A DNA stretch of 64,000 bases from Photorhabdus australis DSM 17609 (GCF_000711895.1 NZ_JONO01000027.1:16436-80435), one strand, 5' to 3'. Counted from the first letter of the stretch, positions 33,903-46,909 are shown. The notes: generated by a model from the sequence alone, not told the origin. Made by a program: numbers and translations.

Positions 33903-35705
33903 TTAATCTCGATACATGGATTCAATTTCGTTATGGTAACGCTGCATAATAATTTTCCTCCGTAATTTTAGCGTTGGCGTTAATTCCCCTGTTTCCATTG
34001 AAAATGGATTTGGCAATAATGTGAAACGCTTTACCTGATCGAAGTGAGCGAAGTTTTTCTGCATCTCTTTCAAGCGTTGCTCAAACATATTGATAATTTG
34101 ACTATGACGCAGCAATTCGACTCGATCATAATATTTGAGATTAACTGATTTCGCATACTCTTCCAATGCATCATAACAAGGCACAATAAGGGCAGATACA
34201 AATTTACGGGCATCAGCAATAACAGCAACATGCTCAATAAAACGATCTTGCCCCAAAATGCTTTCAATCATTTGTGGTGCAATATATTTACCATTTGATG
34301 TTTTCATCAAATCTTTTAAGCGCTCGGTAATAAACAAATAACCATTCTCATCCAATTTACCAGCATCACCCGTACGCAACCAACCATCTTGAGTAAATGT
34401 CCTGTCGGTTTCTTCCTGATTATTGAAATAACCTTTCATCACAATTGGACCGCGCACCTGTATCTCATTTTCTTCACCGATACGGACGTCAATACCAGGC
34501 AGTGGAGTACCAATAGAACCAAGCACGTAACCTTGCTCATCCCAACAGGAAACCGTGGCACAAGTCTCTGTCATGCCATAGCCATATTTGATATTTATAC
34601 CAACAGCAAGGAAAAATAGGATAATGGTTTCGTCTAAACGCGCTCCGGCAGCAGGTAAAAAACGGACTCTACCACCCAATATATTACGCAATTTGCTCAA
34701 TACCAATTTATCGGCTAGTCGGTGCATTGCCGTTGACCAGGGACAATTTTTTTTACCTTGCAGCTTACGTAAAAACTGACGTTCTCCACATTTAATCGCC
34801 CAATTAAAAAGTTTCCTCCGATGCCAAGGCGCCTGAGAAACCTTTTCAAAAACCGCACTATAAATTTTTTCATAAAATCTTGGCACTGCACACATCACTG
34901 TTGGACGAATAGCTGCCATAGCTTGACGAACAAAATTAGTATCCGTCAAATAAACGTTTTGCGCGCCAGTATGCATGACATAAAAGCTCCATGCGCGCTC
35001 AAATACGTGGGATAACGGCAGGAAACTCAAAGAAACATCCTGATCAGTTAATGTCAGTATATGGTCATGTGAATGTAACTGATATGCTAAACTACGGTAA
35101 TCAAGCATGACACCTTTAGGATCACCGGTTGTACCAGATGTATATATAAGCGTAAAAAGATCATCCAGATTGCGGTTAACAATACGGGTTTCCAACTCAG
35201 ACTGATGCTGTAATTTGTTATCAGTCATAAAGTCAGATAAATACTGTGCTAATGAACAATCGTGCAAATCGACTGATTCATCCAATACAATGATGTGACT
35301 GAGCTGAGGACAACATTCTATCAATGTGATAGCAACATCGTACTGCGCCTGCCCACCAACAAATAGAATATGTACGCCAGCATCATTGAGAATAAAACCA
35401 GCCTGCTCCTGACTGCTAGTTGCATACAAAGGGACAGTGACCGCCCTGAGCTGTAATATCGCTATATCCGCCAGTGACCACACCATACTATTATTTGCAA
35501 AAAGGCCAATTTTTTCCTGCACATCAACACCAATCTCCAACAATGCTCGGCTAATGGCTTTTACCTTGTTATCAATATCACTCCAACTCAATTCGAGTTG
35601 TCCATCCGGAGACCATTGACGAAACGCTATTTTCTCTGGATGTTGTTTGATCTGCTGTTGCAACCGGTTTATCAAGTGATAAGGATGTAAATTTTCAGCT
35701 ATCAC
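33903..35705 (-). CDS. Long-chain acyl-CoA synthetase (AMP-forming, FadD15-like)
   Basis: Member of the adenylate-forming family; activates fatty acids with ATP and CoA. The 600 residues show the AMP-binding P-loop YTSGTTGDPKG at 188–198, LPLSHVFERAW, the A5 motif YGYGMTETCA at 374–383 and the A7/A8 region GWLRTGDAGKLDENGYLFITERLKD. The architecture is that of long-chain FAA1-type synthetases rather than FadD. The start is GTG with AGGA eight bases upstream. It lies between leuO and a small hydrolase; a role in lipid or natural-product metabolism is possible but not shown. Confidence 0.88.
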   Translation of the reverse strand: MIAENLHPYHLINRLQQQIKQHPEKIAFRQWSPDGQLELSWSDIDNKVKAISRALLEIGVDVQEKIGLFANNSMVWSLADIAILQLRAVTVPLYATSSQEQAGFILNDAGVHILFVGGQAQYDVAITLIECCPQLSHIIVLDESVDLHDCSLAQYLSDFMTDNKLQHQSELETRIVNRNLDDLFTLIYTSGTTGDPKGVMLDYRSLAYQLHSHDHILTLTDQDVSLSFLPLSHVFERAWSFYVMHTGAQNVYLTDTNFVRQAMAAIRPTVMCAVPRFYEKIYSAVFEKVSQAPWHRRKLFNWAIKCGERQFLRKLQGKKNCPWSTAMHRLADKLVLSKLRNILGGRVRFLPAAGARLDETIILFFLAVGINIKYGYGMTETCATVSCWDEQGYVLGSIGTPLPGIDVRIGEENEIQVRGPIVMKGYFNNQEETDRTFTQDGWLRTGDAGKLDENGYLFITERLKDLMKTSNGKYIAPQMIESILGQDRFIEHVAVIADARKFVSALIVPCYDALEEYAKSVNLKYYDRVELLRHSQIINMFEQRLKEMQKNFAHFDQVKRFTLLPNPFSMETGELTPTLKLRRKIIMQRYHNEIESMYRD

Positions 35706-35895
35706 AATTCTTTTCCTGTTCGAAAAACTATTTTCTTATCAGAGAAAAAACAGCTGTTTTATTCTCTAATAATACCTGTTTGCATGGCTTATTCGCTATT
35801 CAGCTTACAGGTGTTAGCTATTTCCTCGCAGTCTACCTATTCCTGAACAATAGGAAAAGAATATTTATCAAAAGTTGAGGAATTTGTGATAAGGT

Positions 35896-35931
35896 AAAAA
35901 AAACTCACTACCAGTTATCTAATAGTGAGTT
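35896..35931 (-). terminator. Terminator after leuO
   Basis: On the − strand AACTCACTA (35931–35923) pairs with TAGTGAGTT (35910–35902) and is followed by a run of T. The stem is a perfect 9 bp and starts about ten bases past the leuO stop. Confidence 0.85.
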
Positions 35932-35940
35932 CCGGGCTAA

Positions 35941-36885
35941 TTAGTTTCCACCAAGTTGGCTCAGCAACGATTTCATCCACTGATGCCCTTTATCTTTTGT
36001 TGTAGATTCGTGCCAAATCAAATAACACGGACGGCTTACTTTATCCCACGGCAATGAAACAGCCTTTATTGCTAATTGTTCGCTGTAGTGTTCAACCAAC
36101 CATCTCGGAGCAATCGCAACTAAGTAAGTTTGAGATACAATATGCAACACGCTATTCAAGTCAGTTCCTTGATAAACGACGGAACGTAAACATTCACTAT
36201 CATCATAATAAGGGATACTGAATGAACCTACGTTATCCAAAGATACAACTGCATGATGCTCCTTATACAACTGCTGCTGATTAATACTATTTCCAATTCT
36301 TGGGTGGTTGCTGGAAACAGCTAAAACCAATTCATCGTTGAATAACGGATAATGATGAAAGTCCATACGCTCTAACTGCGTATAACTAATGACAAACTCA
36401 GTTTCCTGATACCTGAGTTGATGCTCAATATTATCATGCAGATATGATCTAATCGTGACACCCAAATTCGGCGTATTTTGTTTTACCTGTTCAACTATTT
36501 TTGCTGCCAATCTAATATCTAAAGGGCTACAAATTGAAAGATTAAAAACCCTATCACTATCCTCAGGCTCAAAACCAACCCCAGGTAACTCATTATATAC
36601 CAATTGTAATGCCTGGCGGACAGGCCCAAATAATTGATGAGCTCTTGCTGTCGGTTGTATTCCACGTCCATAACGTACAAATAATTCGTCATTGAACATT
36701 AACTTCAAACGAGAAACCGCATTACTGACAGCAGGTTGTGACATCCCTAATATCTGCGCGGCACGTGTTACATTCTGCATTTGCATAACTGCATCAAAAA
36801 CCGTCAACAGATTTAGATCTACATTACGTAAATGAATTTCACCTGGACCTTTTTGGGTTGTCGTTACTGAGGTGTATTCAGCCAT
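35941..36885 (-). CDS. leuO: LysR-type global regulator LeuO
   Basis: LysR-family regulator, 314 residues as in E. coli. The winged helix-turn-helix is at about 20–80 ([40 protein letters not shown]), followed by the conserved [12 protein letters not shown] and an effector domain. In enterobacteria LeuO antagonises H-NS; in Photorhabdus and Xenorhabdus it has been linked to natural-product control. GGAG precedes the ATG. It is divergent from leuLABCD across a long AT-rich region. Confidence 0.96.
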   Translation of the reverse strand: MAEYTSVTTTQKGPGEIHLRNVDLNLLTVFDAVMQMQNVTRAAQILGMSQPAVSNAVSRLKLMFNDELFVRYGRGIQPTARAHQLFGPVRQALQLVYNELPGVGFEPEDSDRVFNLSICSPLDIRLAAKIVEQVKQNTPNLGVTIRSYLHDNIEHQLRYQETEFVISYTQLERMDFHHYPLFNDELVLAVSSNHPRIGNSINQQQLYKEHHAVVSLDNVGSFSIPYYDDSECLRSVVYQGTDLNSVLHIVSQTYLVAIAPRWLVEHYSEQLAIKAVSLPWDKVSRPCYLIWHESTTKDKGHQWMKSLLSQLGGN

Positions 36886-37570
36886 TGTTTAACTCCACTA
36901 AACTCATTCAGATGACCCCAACTAATAACAAAACATCGGAAATACCTTCATTCATTACTCAGATATTACGATGACTTTTACTATTAACGAGATCAATTAT
37001 CTCAATCATTTTGATGGTAAATAATTAAGACTCGTCCTTGTACAAATCTGAATACGCATAGCTAACCAGCGCATCCCCTTATTAGTGTTAAAAATATATA
37101 ATCTCAATTAGTAGAAAATGTAGACGTTCATTATTTATTCACAAAAAAGTCCAATCATGTTAACAACCCATTCACTCCGGTTTGTTAGATAAGATAATAA
37201 ATCAAAGAATGACATAATTCATAATAAAATTACTGATTTATTATTATTAAACAATTTTATCAGAGTTATTATACTATAAAATTATTTTTTCAAAGATATA
37301 TAACATAACTTCCTATTTACATCTATTTTGTCAATAACAGATGGTATTTTTTAGAAAAATACAAAACAACTTCCACCTCTCCCAATGAAAATACTTAATT
37401 TTAATTAATAAGTATAATACGCTATTTTTTATATAATTATGAGTTTATCACTAAAGCCAAAGCCAGCCCCAAAAGAATAAAATAAAATCTTTTCAAATAA
37501 ATACAGGTTAACACTTCAAATCATCACCATTGAAAAAGTAAAATCAAGAATCATATGCCTAAATGAATTC
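36886..37570. other. AT-rich leuO–leuABCD regulatory region
   Basis: About 690 bases without a gene between the divergent leuO and leu operon. Dense A/T runs are typical of an H-NS/LeuO-controlled region. No specific operator was identified. Confidence 0.5.
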
Positions 37571-37599
37571 TTGACATCACTTTTAAGATAACGTATCAA
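37571..37599 (+). promoter_or_regulatory. Probable leu operon promoter
   Basis: TTGACA at 37571–37576 and TATCAA at 37594–37599 are 17 bases apart. The −35 is perfect and the −10 matches four of six. It lies about 55 bases before the leuL start, the expected place. Confidence 0.75.
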
Positions 37600-37653
37600 T
37601 AAAAGTATCGGAATCATAAACACTCATTAATACTACTGAAAGGTTGGATCAAT

Positions 37654-37737
37654 ATGATTCACTCAATTTGTCTATTAAACCTACTACTAATCGTATCTAA
37701 TGTGCGCGGTATGCTGGTGGACAAAAAACGGAGTTGA
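37654..37737 (+). CDS. leuL: leu operon leader peptide LeuL
   Basis: Leader peptide of 27 residues, [19 protein letters not shown] followed by MLVDKKRS. Five leucine codons occur in a stretch of six codons (CTA TTA AAC CTA CTA CTA), four of them the rare CTA codon. When leucyl-tRNA is scarce, ribosomes should pause here and prevent the downstream terminator from forming. AGG-rich sequence lies upstream of the ATG. The length resembles E. coli LeuL (28), though sequence is conserved mainly in the leucine run. Confidence 0.88.
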   Translation: MIHSICLLNLLLIVSNVRGMLVDKKRS

Positions 37738-37774
37738 TTCAAAACAGAGTTGGTCCAAACCAGACATTAACAAT

Positions 37775-37801
37775 AACCCGCGCCATGCGCGGGTTTTTTT
37801 T
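37775..37801 (+). terminator. leu operon attenuator
   Basis: ACCCGCGC at 37776–37783 pairs with GCGCGGGT at 37787–37794 across a 3-base loop and is followed by eight T. It stands between leuL and leuA, so it is the attenuation terminator of the leucine operon. Confidence 0.9.
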
Positions 37802-37841
37802 ACCTGCTGGGCGCAAAAAACAACCACAAGAGGAATACAAT

Positions 37842-40501
<2,660 letters not shown>

Positions 40502-40502
40502 T

Positions 40503-41912
40503 ATGGCTAAGACTTTATATCAAAAATTATACGATGCTCATATCGTCCGGGAAGTATCGGATGAAACCCCATTACTCTATATTGATCGTCATCTGGTTCA
40601 TGAAGTAACTTCCCCACAAGCTTTTGATGGCTTACGCACCAAAGGTCGCCCGGTGCATCAGCCAAGTAAAACGTTCGCCACAATGGATCATAACGTCTCC
40701 ACACAAACAAAAGATATTAACGCCTGTGGTGACATGGCACGTATTCAGATGCAGGAATTGATGAAAAACTGCGCCGAATTCGGTATCACATTATATGACC
40801 TAAACCACCCCTATCAGGGAATTGTTCATGTGATCGGACCTGAACAAGGTATGACCTTGCCCGGAATGACTATCGTATGTGGTGATTCACATACTGCAAC
40901 CCATGGAGCATTCGGTTCATTAGCATTCGGTATTGGAACTTCTGAGGTTGAGCATGTACTGGCAACTCAAACCCTGAAACAAGCTCGTGCTAAGACCATG
41001 AAAATCGAAGTTATTGGTGACGTTGGTAATGCTATTACCGCCAAAGATATCGTTTTGGCAATCATCGGCAAAACAGGCAGTGCAGGTGGCACAGGTTATG
41101 TTGTTGAATTCTGTGGCAAAGCAATTGAAGCACTTAGCATGGAAGGCCGGATGACCTTATGTAATATGGCAATTGAAATGGGTGCTAAAGCAGGTTTAGT
41201 TGCACCAGATGAAACTACTTTTGCTTATATGAAAGGTCGCCAGTTCTCACCAAAAGGAGAATTGTGGGAACAAGCTGTTGCTTACTGGAAGACACTGAAA
41301 TCCGATCCTGACGCCCAATATGACACAATTGTAACTATTAATGCAGAAGAGATTTCCCCACAAGTCACATGGGGAACCAATCCTGGACAGGTCATCGCGA
41401 TCGATCAGGCCATTCCGGCACCAGAATCTTTCAGTGATCCTGTTGAACGCGCATCTGCTGAAAAAGCACTGGCTTATATGGATTTGAAACCCGGCATTAA
41501 GCTGACGGATGTTAAAATCGATAAAGTCTTCATTGGCTCCTGTACCAACTCCCGTATCGAAGATTTACGCGCTGCAGCAGCTATCGCTCAAGGCCATAAA
41601 GTTGCACCTGGTGTTCAGGCGATTGTAGTTCCGGGATCAGGCCCAGTTCAGGCACAAGCAGAAGCAGAAGGTTTGGATAAAATCTTCATAGATGCCGGTT
41701 TTGAATGGCGTTTACCCGGATGTTCAATGTGTTTGGCAATGAATAATGACCGCCTGCAACCGGGTGAACGCTGTGCTTCAACCAGTAACCGCAACTTTGA
41801 AGGACGTCAGGGGCGTGGAGGACGTACACATCTGGTTAGTCCGGCAATGGCAGCAGCAGCGGCGATTAATGGCCATTTTATTGATGTACGCAATTCCGCA
41901 CAGCTGTCATAA
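40503..41912 (+). CDS. leuC: 3-isopropylmalate dehydratase large subunit
   Basis: Aconitase-family isomerase that with LeuD interconverts 2- and 3-isopropylmalate. The 469 residues (E. coli 466) contain the three [4Fe-4S] ligands C347 ([10 protein letters not shown]), C407 and C410 (PGCSMC), plus [14 protein letters not shown] in the active site. It is co-transcribed with leuD, which begins 11 bases downstream. Confidence 0.98.
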   Translation: MAKTLYQKLYDAHIVREVSDETPLLYIDRHLVHEVTSPQAFDGLRTKGRPVHQPSKTFATMDHNVSTQTKDINACGDMARIQMQELMKNCAEFGITLYDLNHPYQGIVHVIGPEQGMTLPGMTIVCGDSHTATHGAFGSLAFGIGTSEVEHVLATQTLKQARAKTMKIEVIGDVGNAITAKDIVLAIIGKTGSAGGTGYVVEFCGKAIEALSMEGRMTLCNMAIEMGAKAGLVAPDETTFAYMKGRQFSPKGELWEQAVAYWKTLKSDPDAQYDTIVTINAEEISPQVTWGTNPGQVIAIDQAIPAPESFSDPVERASAEKALAYMDLKPGIKLTDVKIDKVFIGSCTNSRIEDLRAAAAIAQGHKVAPGVQAIVVPGSGPVQAQAEAEGLDKIFIDAGFEWRLPGCSMCLAMNNDRLQPGERCASTSNRNFEGRQGRGGRTHLVSPAMAAAAAINGHFIDVRNSAQLS

Positions 41913-41923
41913 AGGAGAAAATT

Positions 41924-42526
41924 ATGGAAAAGTTTATTCAACATACTGGCTTGGTTGCTCCTTTAGATGCTGCAAATGTTGATACCGATGCCATTATTCC
42001 CAAACAATTCTTGCAGAAAGTGACTCGCACCGGATTTGGTCAACATCTGTTTCATGACTGGCGTTTTCTTGATGATGCAGGGCAGAAACCGAATCCCGAG
42101 TTCATATTAAATCACCCCAGTTATCAGGGTGCCAGTATCCTTCTGGCTCGTGAAAACTTTGGTTGCGGTTCCTCCCGTGAACACGCACCTTGGGCGTTGA
42201 CAGATTATGGGTTTAAAGTTGTTATTGCCCCAAGTTTTGCAGATATTTTCTACGGTAACTCCTTCAACAACCAGTTACTACCAGTGAAATTAGACGATAA
42301 AGATGTCGATAAGTTATTTGAACTGGTTCAGCAAAACAAAGTTTGTCGCTTTACTGTCGATTTGGAACAACAGAAAGTACATGCTGGTAATAAAAGTTAT
42401 CACTTTGAAATCGACAGCTTCCGACGCCACTGTATGATGAATGGTCTGGATAGCATCGGCCTGACATTACAACATCTGGATAACATAATAGCCTACGAGC
42501 AGGAACAACCGGCTTTCTTGCGTTAA
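41924..42526 (+). CDS. leuD: 3-isopropylmalate dehydratase small subunit
   Basis: Swivel subunit of isopropylmalate isomerase. The 200 residues (E. coli 201) carry the loop [15 protein letters not shown] that completes the active site and the [11 protein letters not shown] motif near the N-terminus. AAGGAG precedes the ATG. It is the last gene of the leu operon. Confidence 0.98.
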   Translation: MEKFIQHTGLVAPLDAANVDTDAIIPKQFLQKVTRTGFGQHLFHDWRFLDDAGQKPNPEFILNHPSYQGASILLARENFGCGSSREHAPWALTDYGFKVVIAPSFADIFYGNSFNNQLLPVKLDDKDVDKLFELVQQNKVCRFTVDLEQQKVHAGNKSYHFEIDSFRRHCMMNGLDSIGLTLQHLDNIIAYEQEQPAFLR

Positions 42527-42548
42527 CCCTTTCTTTATTCATCTATTT

Positions 42549-42579
42549 ATCCCGTAGTTTTTTGCTACGGGATTTTTTT
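42549..42579 (+). terminator. leu operon terminator
   Basis: ATCCCGTAG pairs with CTACGGGAT across a short T-rich loop, followed by seven T. It begins 22 bases past the leuD stop. Confidence 0.9.
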
Positions 42580-42893
42580 ATCCTCAGAGTAGGAAAGCGA
42601 GAATAATCCTGCCATAGTCAACTCTGGTCACTGTCTATTTTCAGCAATTGAGAACGCTTTTACCGCCCGAAAAGTGCCTTAGAGTTAGCTTAAAGCACCG
42701 TAGAAATTGATGCACAAGAATAACCACAGCAGCAGATCAAAACTCAACCAACATCAGACTGTTACTCAATGTTGAACTGATGTGTAAAAAAAAAGCAATA
42801 AAGAATTAAATCTCGAAATTTACCTAGATTTACTCAAATTACACATTAATTAACAAAAATAACAGAATAACAACATACACAATGTACAATAAG
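42580..42893. other. Spacer between leuD and sgrS
   Basis: About 310 bases without a supported gene. In E. coli setA follows leuD's neighbour sgrR; no setA is seen here. No clear signal was found. Confidence 0.45.
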
Positions 42894-43000
42894 AAAAAAA
42901 GCCAGTAAGCTTGCTTACTGGCTGGCAAATCACCATTACTCAAGAAAATTGGGGGAGAAGCCAGATATCGTTCTGGCCTATTGAGCTACTTTCAATACTG
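42894..43000 (-). ncRNA. sgrS: SgrS-like small RNA (short form, 5' end approximate)
   Basis: On the − strand, next to and divergent from sgrR, lies GAGTAATGGTGATTTGCCAG, close to the conserved target-pairing and Hfq-binding end of E. coli SgrS (GAGTATTGGTG … CGCCAG). It is followed by a terminator, GCCAGTAAGC/GCTTACTGGC, and seven T (42900–42894). A small upstream hairpin GCCAGA-acgata-TCTGGC is also present. A GATAAT at 43009–43004 could be the −10. The RNA would be only about 105 bases against 227 in E. coli, and no SgrT-like frame is visible. SgrS represses ptsG under glucose-phosphate stress. Confidence 0.78.
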
Positions 43001-43063
43001 ATAATTATCTGCTCAATATAAGGAAACAAAAATTGATCAATAATACTGCGGAGTTCCTCTTTT

Positions 43064-44725
43064 ATGCCCAGCCCACGCTTACAACAACAATTCATCCGAT
43101 TATGGCAACACCATCAAGGAAAAGAGGCTGAAACAACATTACAAGAACTGGCAAATGTACTGCATTGTTCAAAGCGCCATATCCGTTCACTGCTTAACAA
43201 CATGCAGAAAGCAGGCTGGTTACAATGGCAAGCAGAATCCGGCCGGGGGAAACGTTCTCAACTGAATTTTTTGCGTGATGGACGAGAACTCCAGCAGCAA
43301 CGAGCTGAAGAATTGCTTGAACAGCAAAATATTGAGAAGCTCGTTCAACTCGTTGGTGATAAAGATGCCGTTCGTCAGATGGTGTTATCCCAGATTGAAC
43401 GCCGTTTCCGGCAAGGAAAAAACTTACTGCGAATACTCTATTACCGCCCTTTCCTTAACCTTTTACCTGGCTCACCTTTACGCCGTTCTGAAATTCATCT
43501 AGTCAGGCAGATATTTAATAGCCTGACCCGTATAAATGAGGAAAATGGGGAACCAGAAGCTGATTTGGCTCATCACTGGCAACAGTTATCTCCAAATCAT
43601 TGGCGCTTTTATCTGCGACCAGCCATCCATTTTCACCATGGAAGGGAATTACAGATGGCAGATGTTATTACTTCGATACAAAGGTTATGTAACCTGCCTC
43701 TTTTTTCCCACATTGAAAAAGTCACAACACCGACACCACATGTAATTGATATTTTTCTTTCAGAGCCCGACCACTGGCTTCCTTTATTAATTGGCAGTCC
43801 ACATGCCATGATTTTACCGCAAGAATGGCATCAACTACCGAATTTTTCCCGTATGCCAGTAGGAACAGGCCCTTACCAGGTAGTCAAAAACAGTTCTCAG
43901 AAACTACAAATCCGTGCCTTTGATAATTACTTTGGCTTTCGGGCGCTAATTGATGAGGTGAACATATGGGTTCTGCCAGAATTAGCGGAAAAACTGGTCT
44001 GTACAACTCTGCACCTGGAAAGTGACAGTACCGGTAATAATTCATTAGACAGCAGGATGGAAGAAGGTTGCTATTTCCTACTGCATGATCACCGTTCTGC
44101 TAAATGTAACAGGGAAGATGTTCGCCAGTGGCTATGCAGCTTATTAACACCTATAAACCTGTTAGCTCATTGTGACCCCTTTTACCAGCGACACTGGTCA
44201 CCCGCATACGGCCTATTACTACGTTGGCATCACAGTAAGCTAATAGTAGAGTTGAATAAACCAGAAGATATTACCCATCTGACCGTCACTCTTTATCATC
44301 AACACCACGAATACCACACAATCAGTCAAATCCTGCAAACCATATTGGCAAAATACGGCGTCGAACTGAAAATCAACATCGTGGACTATGACACATGGTT
44401 CAATGGCAACGCCGAAAGTGACCTCTGGCTTGCTACCGCAAATTTTTATAATCCACTGGAATTTTCACTGTTCGCCACACTGTATGAGATGCCATTATTG
44501 AAAAAATGTCTTGGTGATAACTTAGATAAAGAAGTGTCACTATGGCGGCGACAAGAATTATCACTTGAAGAATGGTGTGAAAAAATTGTCGGTAAACATT
44601 GGCTTTATCCTCTGTTTCACCACTGGCTTGAACTGCAAGGACAGAGAAGCATGAGAGGCGTTAAAATGAACACCTTTGGCTGGTTTGATTTTAAATCTGC
44701 CTGGTTTACCCCATATGAAGGATAA
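43064..44725 (+). CDS. sgrR: SgrR, activator of sgrS (glucose-phosphate stress)
   Basis: Transcription factor of 553 residues (E. coli 551). The N-terminal winged helix (about 1–110, LHCSKRHIRSLLNNMQKAGWLQW) is followed by a solute-binding-protein-like domain (RILYYRPFLNLLPGSPLRRSEIHLVRQIFN…; MPVGTGPYQV). In E. coli it activates sgrS and itself is repressed. Its divergent neighbour here is the short sgrS. GGAG is ten bases from the ATG. Confidence 0.95.
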   Translation: MPSPRLQQQFIRLWQHHQGKEAETTLQELANVLHCSKRHIRSLLNNMQKAGWLQWQAESGRGKRSQLNFLRDGRELQQQRAEELLEQQNIEKLVQLVGDKDAVRQMVLSQIERRFRQGKNLLRILYYRPFLNLLPGSPLRRSEIHLVRQIFNSLTRINEENGEPEADLAHHWQQLSPNHWRFYLRPAIHFHHGRELQMADVITSIQRLCNLPLFSHIEKVTTPTPHVIDIFLSEPDHWLPLLIGSPHAMILPQEWHQLPNFSRMPVGTGPYQVVKNSSQKLQIRAFDNYFGFRALIDEVNIWVLPELAEKLVCTTLHLESDSTGNNSLDSRMEEGCYFLLHDHRSAKCNREDVRQWLCSLLTPINLLAHCDPFYQRHWSPAYGLLLRWHHSKLIVELNKPEDITHLTVTLYHQHHEYHTISQILQTILAKYGVELKINIVDYDTWFNGNAESDLWLATANFYNPLEFSLFATLYEMPLLKKCLGDNLDKEVSLWRRQELSLEEWCEKIVGKHWLYPLFHHWLELQGQRSMRGVKMNTFGWFDFKSAWFTPYEG

Positions 44726-44790
44726 TTCACAGAAAATGCCACAGTTATGAACATACACAGGTATACAAATCTGCTTTTATTCACTTTTTC

Positions 44791-45115
44791 TGTGGATATC
44801 TATGTGAAAAAGGCAGGGGTAATTCGAGTATAGCTTTATATTATGAATTATCAATCTATAAACAAAGAATGAAATTGTATTTACTTTTCATTGAAATAGC
44901 AGTTATTTACCCCGTTATTTATGGCGTCAATCACTGCTATAACGGATAACGTTAGTCAACAAGAATAAAAAACAACCAACAATGACATTATCCACAGGTT
45001 ATGCTCTTTAGTTAAACAAAAAACGGGGTTTTTTGTAGAAAAATATGTTAGTCAAGGCTGTAAATCAAACCAGTGATCTCATTTTTGTCTACTTATCCCA
45101 TAAAACTGTGGATAA
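44791..45115. promoter_or_regulatory. Cluster of DnaA-box sequences in the sgrR–mutH spacer
   Basis: The 583-base spacer holds no gene but has two perfect 9-mer DnaA boxes, TTATCCACA at 44988–44996 (+) and its complement TGTGGATAA at 45107–45115 (−), plus TGTGGATAT at 44791–44799 with one mismatch. The surroundings are AT-rich. This could be a DnaA-binding or titration site, or simply regulate mutH. It is not the replication origin by gene context. Confidence 0.55.
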
Positions 45116-45308
45116 CATGGTGTAAAATCCTGTTCATTATTACCAGCAATCGGTGAACAATAATGGCATTCAATCTTACAATAATTAAAACAGTAATAAA
45201 AAATGTTTATATATCATGATATTATCACTCTGTTAGCTGCTGTGTAAGATCGAGATTTGTTATTCACAAAGATAAGGCTGTTTTTTGACCTAAAAACGGA
45301 TATACAAA

Positions 45309-45995
45309 ATGAACACACGTTTTTCCTCTCCTCCCCCACCAGATAATGAACAACAGTTGTTTGAATGTGCCCAACTTTTGGCTGGCTTATCAATGGAAGA
45401 ACTGGCAACAAAAGCAAATTTACCTATACCACCTAATCTGAAACGAGATAAAGGCTGGGTAGGAATGTTGCTGGAATACTATCTTGGTGCCAGCGCCGGC
45501 AGTAAACCAGAACGGGATTTTGAACATATTGGTGTCGAACTTAAAACCATCCCTGTAGACAGAAGAGGCCACCCTTTGGAAACAACGTTCGTTTGCATCG
45601 CACCATTAACCGGGAACAGTGGCATTACCTGGCAAAGTTGTCATGTTAGACGCAAATTATCGCGTGTGCTGTGGATACCCGTTGAAGGTGAGAGAGAGAT
45701 CCCTCTAGCTAAACGCCGGGTCGGTTCTCCTTTGTTGTGGAGTCCCAATCAAGAAGAAGAGGAATTACTACGTCGTGACTGGGAAGAATTGATGGATTTT
45801 ATCGTACTTGGCAAAGTAGAAAGTGTGACAGCCCGTCATGGTGAAGTATTGCAGTTACGTCCTAAAGCAGCCAACAGCAAAGCATTAACCGAAGCAATCG
45901 GAACACATGGACAACCCATTATGACTCTGCCTCGAGGATTTTATCTAAGGAAAAACTTTACGGCTCCTCTACTGGCCCGTCATTTCTTAGTTTAA
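45309..45995 (+). CDS. mutH: DNA mismatch repair endonuclease MutH
   Basis: Nicks the unmethylated strand at hemimethylated GATC in MutHLS repair. The 228 residues (E. coli 229) keep the catalytic D70, E77 and K79 in [13 protein letters not shown], and the conserved [23 protein letters not shown] and [11 protein letters not shown] segments. The following gene is ygdQ, as in E. coli. Confidence 0.97.
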   Translation: MNTRFSSPPPPDNEQQLFECAQLLAGLSMEELATKANLPIPPNLKRDKGWVGMLLEYYLGASAGSKPERDFEHIGVELKTIPVDRRGHPLETTFVCIAPLTGNSGITWQSCHVRRKLSRVLWIPVEGEREIPLAKRRVGSPLLWSPNQEEEELLRRDWEELMDFIVLGKVESVTARHGEVLQLRPKAANSKALTEAIGTHGQPIMTLPRGFYLRKNFTAPLLARHFLV

Positions 45996-46088
45996 CATCA
46001 ATATTCGATCAGTTTTTTCATTGGCACACTTACCTCGCATTCAATCACGCGTATAATTAGATTTTTAACCTTAAGGTTTTAATAAACA

Positions 46089-46808
46089 ATGTTAGAATGG
46101 ATCGCTGATCCCCATGCCTGGATGGCACTTGCCACCCTGACAATTCTGGAAATCGTTTTAGGAATTGATAACATCATCTTTTTGTCACTTGTTGTCGCAA
46201 AACTTCCTATTCACCAACAAAATAAAGCACGCAAAATCGGACTGATAGGAGCAATGTTGATGCGCCTGGCGCTATTGGCATCTATTGCTTGGGTTATCCG
46301 GCTAACCGACCCAATATTGACCATTTTTGAACATGATGTTTCCGCCCGTGATCTAATCCTGTTCTTTGGTGGCCTATTTCTAATATGGAAATCCAGTAAA
46401 GAAATTCACGAAACCATTGAAGGCGGCGATGAAGGAGATTTAAAACGCCCGGTTCACTCTTTCTTTGGTGCAATCATCCAGATTATGCTGTTGGATATTA
46501 TTTTCAGCCTGGATTCTGTCATCACTGCCGTTGGTCTGTCTGATCATCTGTTTATTATGATGGCAGCCGTTGTAATCGCTGTCGGTGTTATGATGCTTGC
46601 GGCTCGCCCTATCGGAGAGTTCGTTGACCGTCACCCTTCAGTAAAAATGCTAGCGTTATCATTTTTGATACTTGTGGGCTTTACCCTTATTCTAGAAAGC
46701 GTACAAGTACACATACCTAAAGGTTATATCTATTTTGCAATGTTCTTCTCAATGACAGTGGAAACACTGAACCTGATACGTGGAAAAAAGAAAAGAAATG
46801 AGAAGTAG
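46089..46808 (+). CDS. ygdQ: TerC-family inner-membrane protein YgdQ
   Basis: Polytopic membrane protein of 239 residues, closely similar to E. coli YgdQ (237). Seven or so hydrophobic segments occur, with the family motifs LEIVLGIDNIIFLSLV near the N-terminus and LLDIIFSLDSVITAVGLSD in the middle, whose paired aspartates are typical of TerC proteins thought to handle metal ions. The precise substrate is not known. It follows mutH by about 90 bases. Confidence 0.94.
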   Translation: MLEWIADPHAWMALATLTILEIVLGIDNIIFLSLVVAKLPIHQQNKARKIGLIGAMLMRLALLASIAWVIRLTDPILTIFEHDVSARDLILFFGGLFLIWKSSKEIHETIEGGDEGDLKRPVHSFFGAIIQIMLLDIIFSLDSVITAVGLSDHLFIMMAAVVIAVGVMMLAARPIGEFVDRHPSVKMLALSFLILVGFTLILESVQVHIPKGYIYFAMFFSMTVETLNLIRGKKKRNEK

Positions 46809-46840
46809 CGTTACAATAATGCCAAATTCCATATAACAAA

Positions 46841-46869
46841 AAAATTGCCGGTTATTCCGGCATTTTTTT
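46841..46869 (+). terminator. Terminator after ygdQ
   Basis: TGCCGG-TTATT-CCGGCA followed by seven T, about 35 bases past the ygdQ stop. Upstream A residues allow it to work from the other strand too. Confidence 0.9.
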
Positions 46870-46909
46870 ATTACACTTAGCTAACCTAGCAAAACATGAG
46901 GGATTTATT

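Noticed and set aside
44726..45308. Replication origin
   Set aside because: DnaA boxes are present but there is no mnmG/mioC or dnaA/dnaN context and no clear 13-mer AT repeats; only a DnaA-binding site is claimed.
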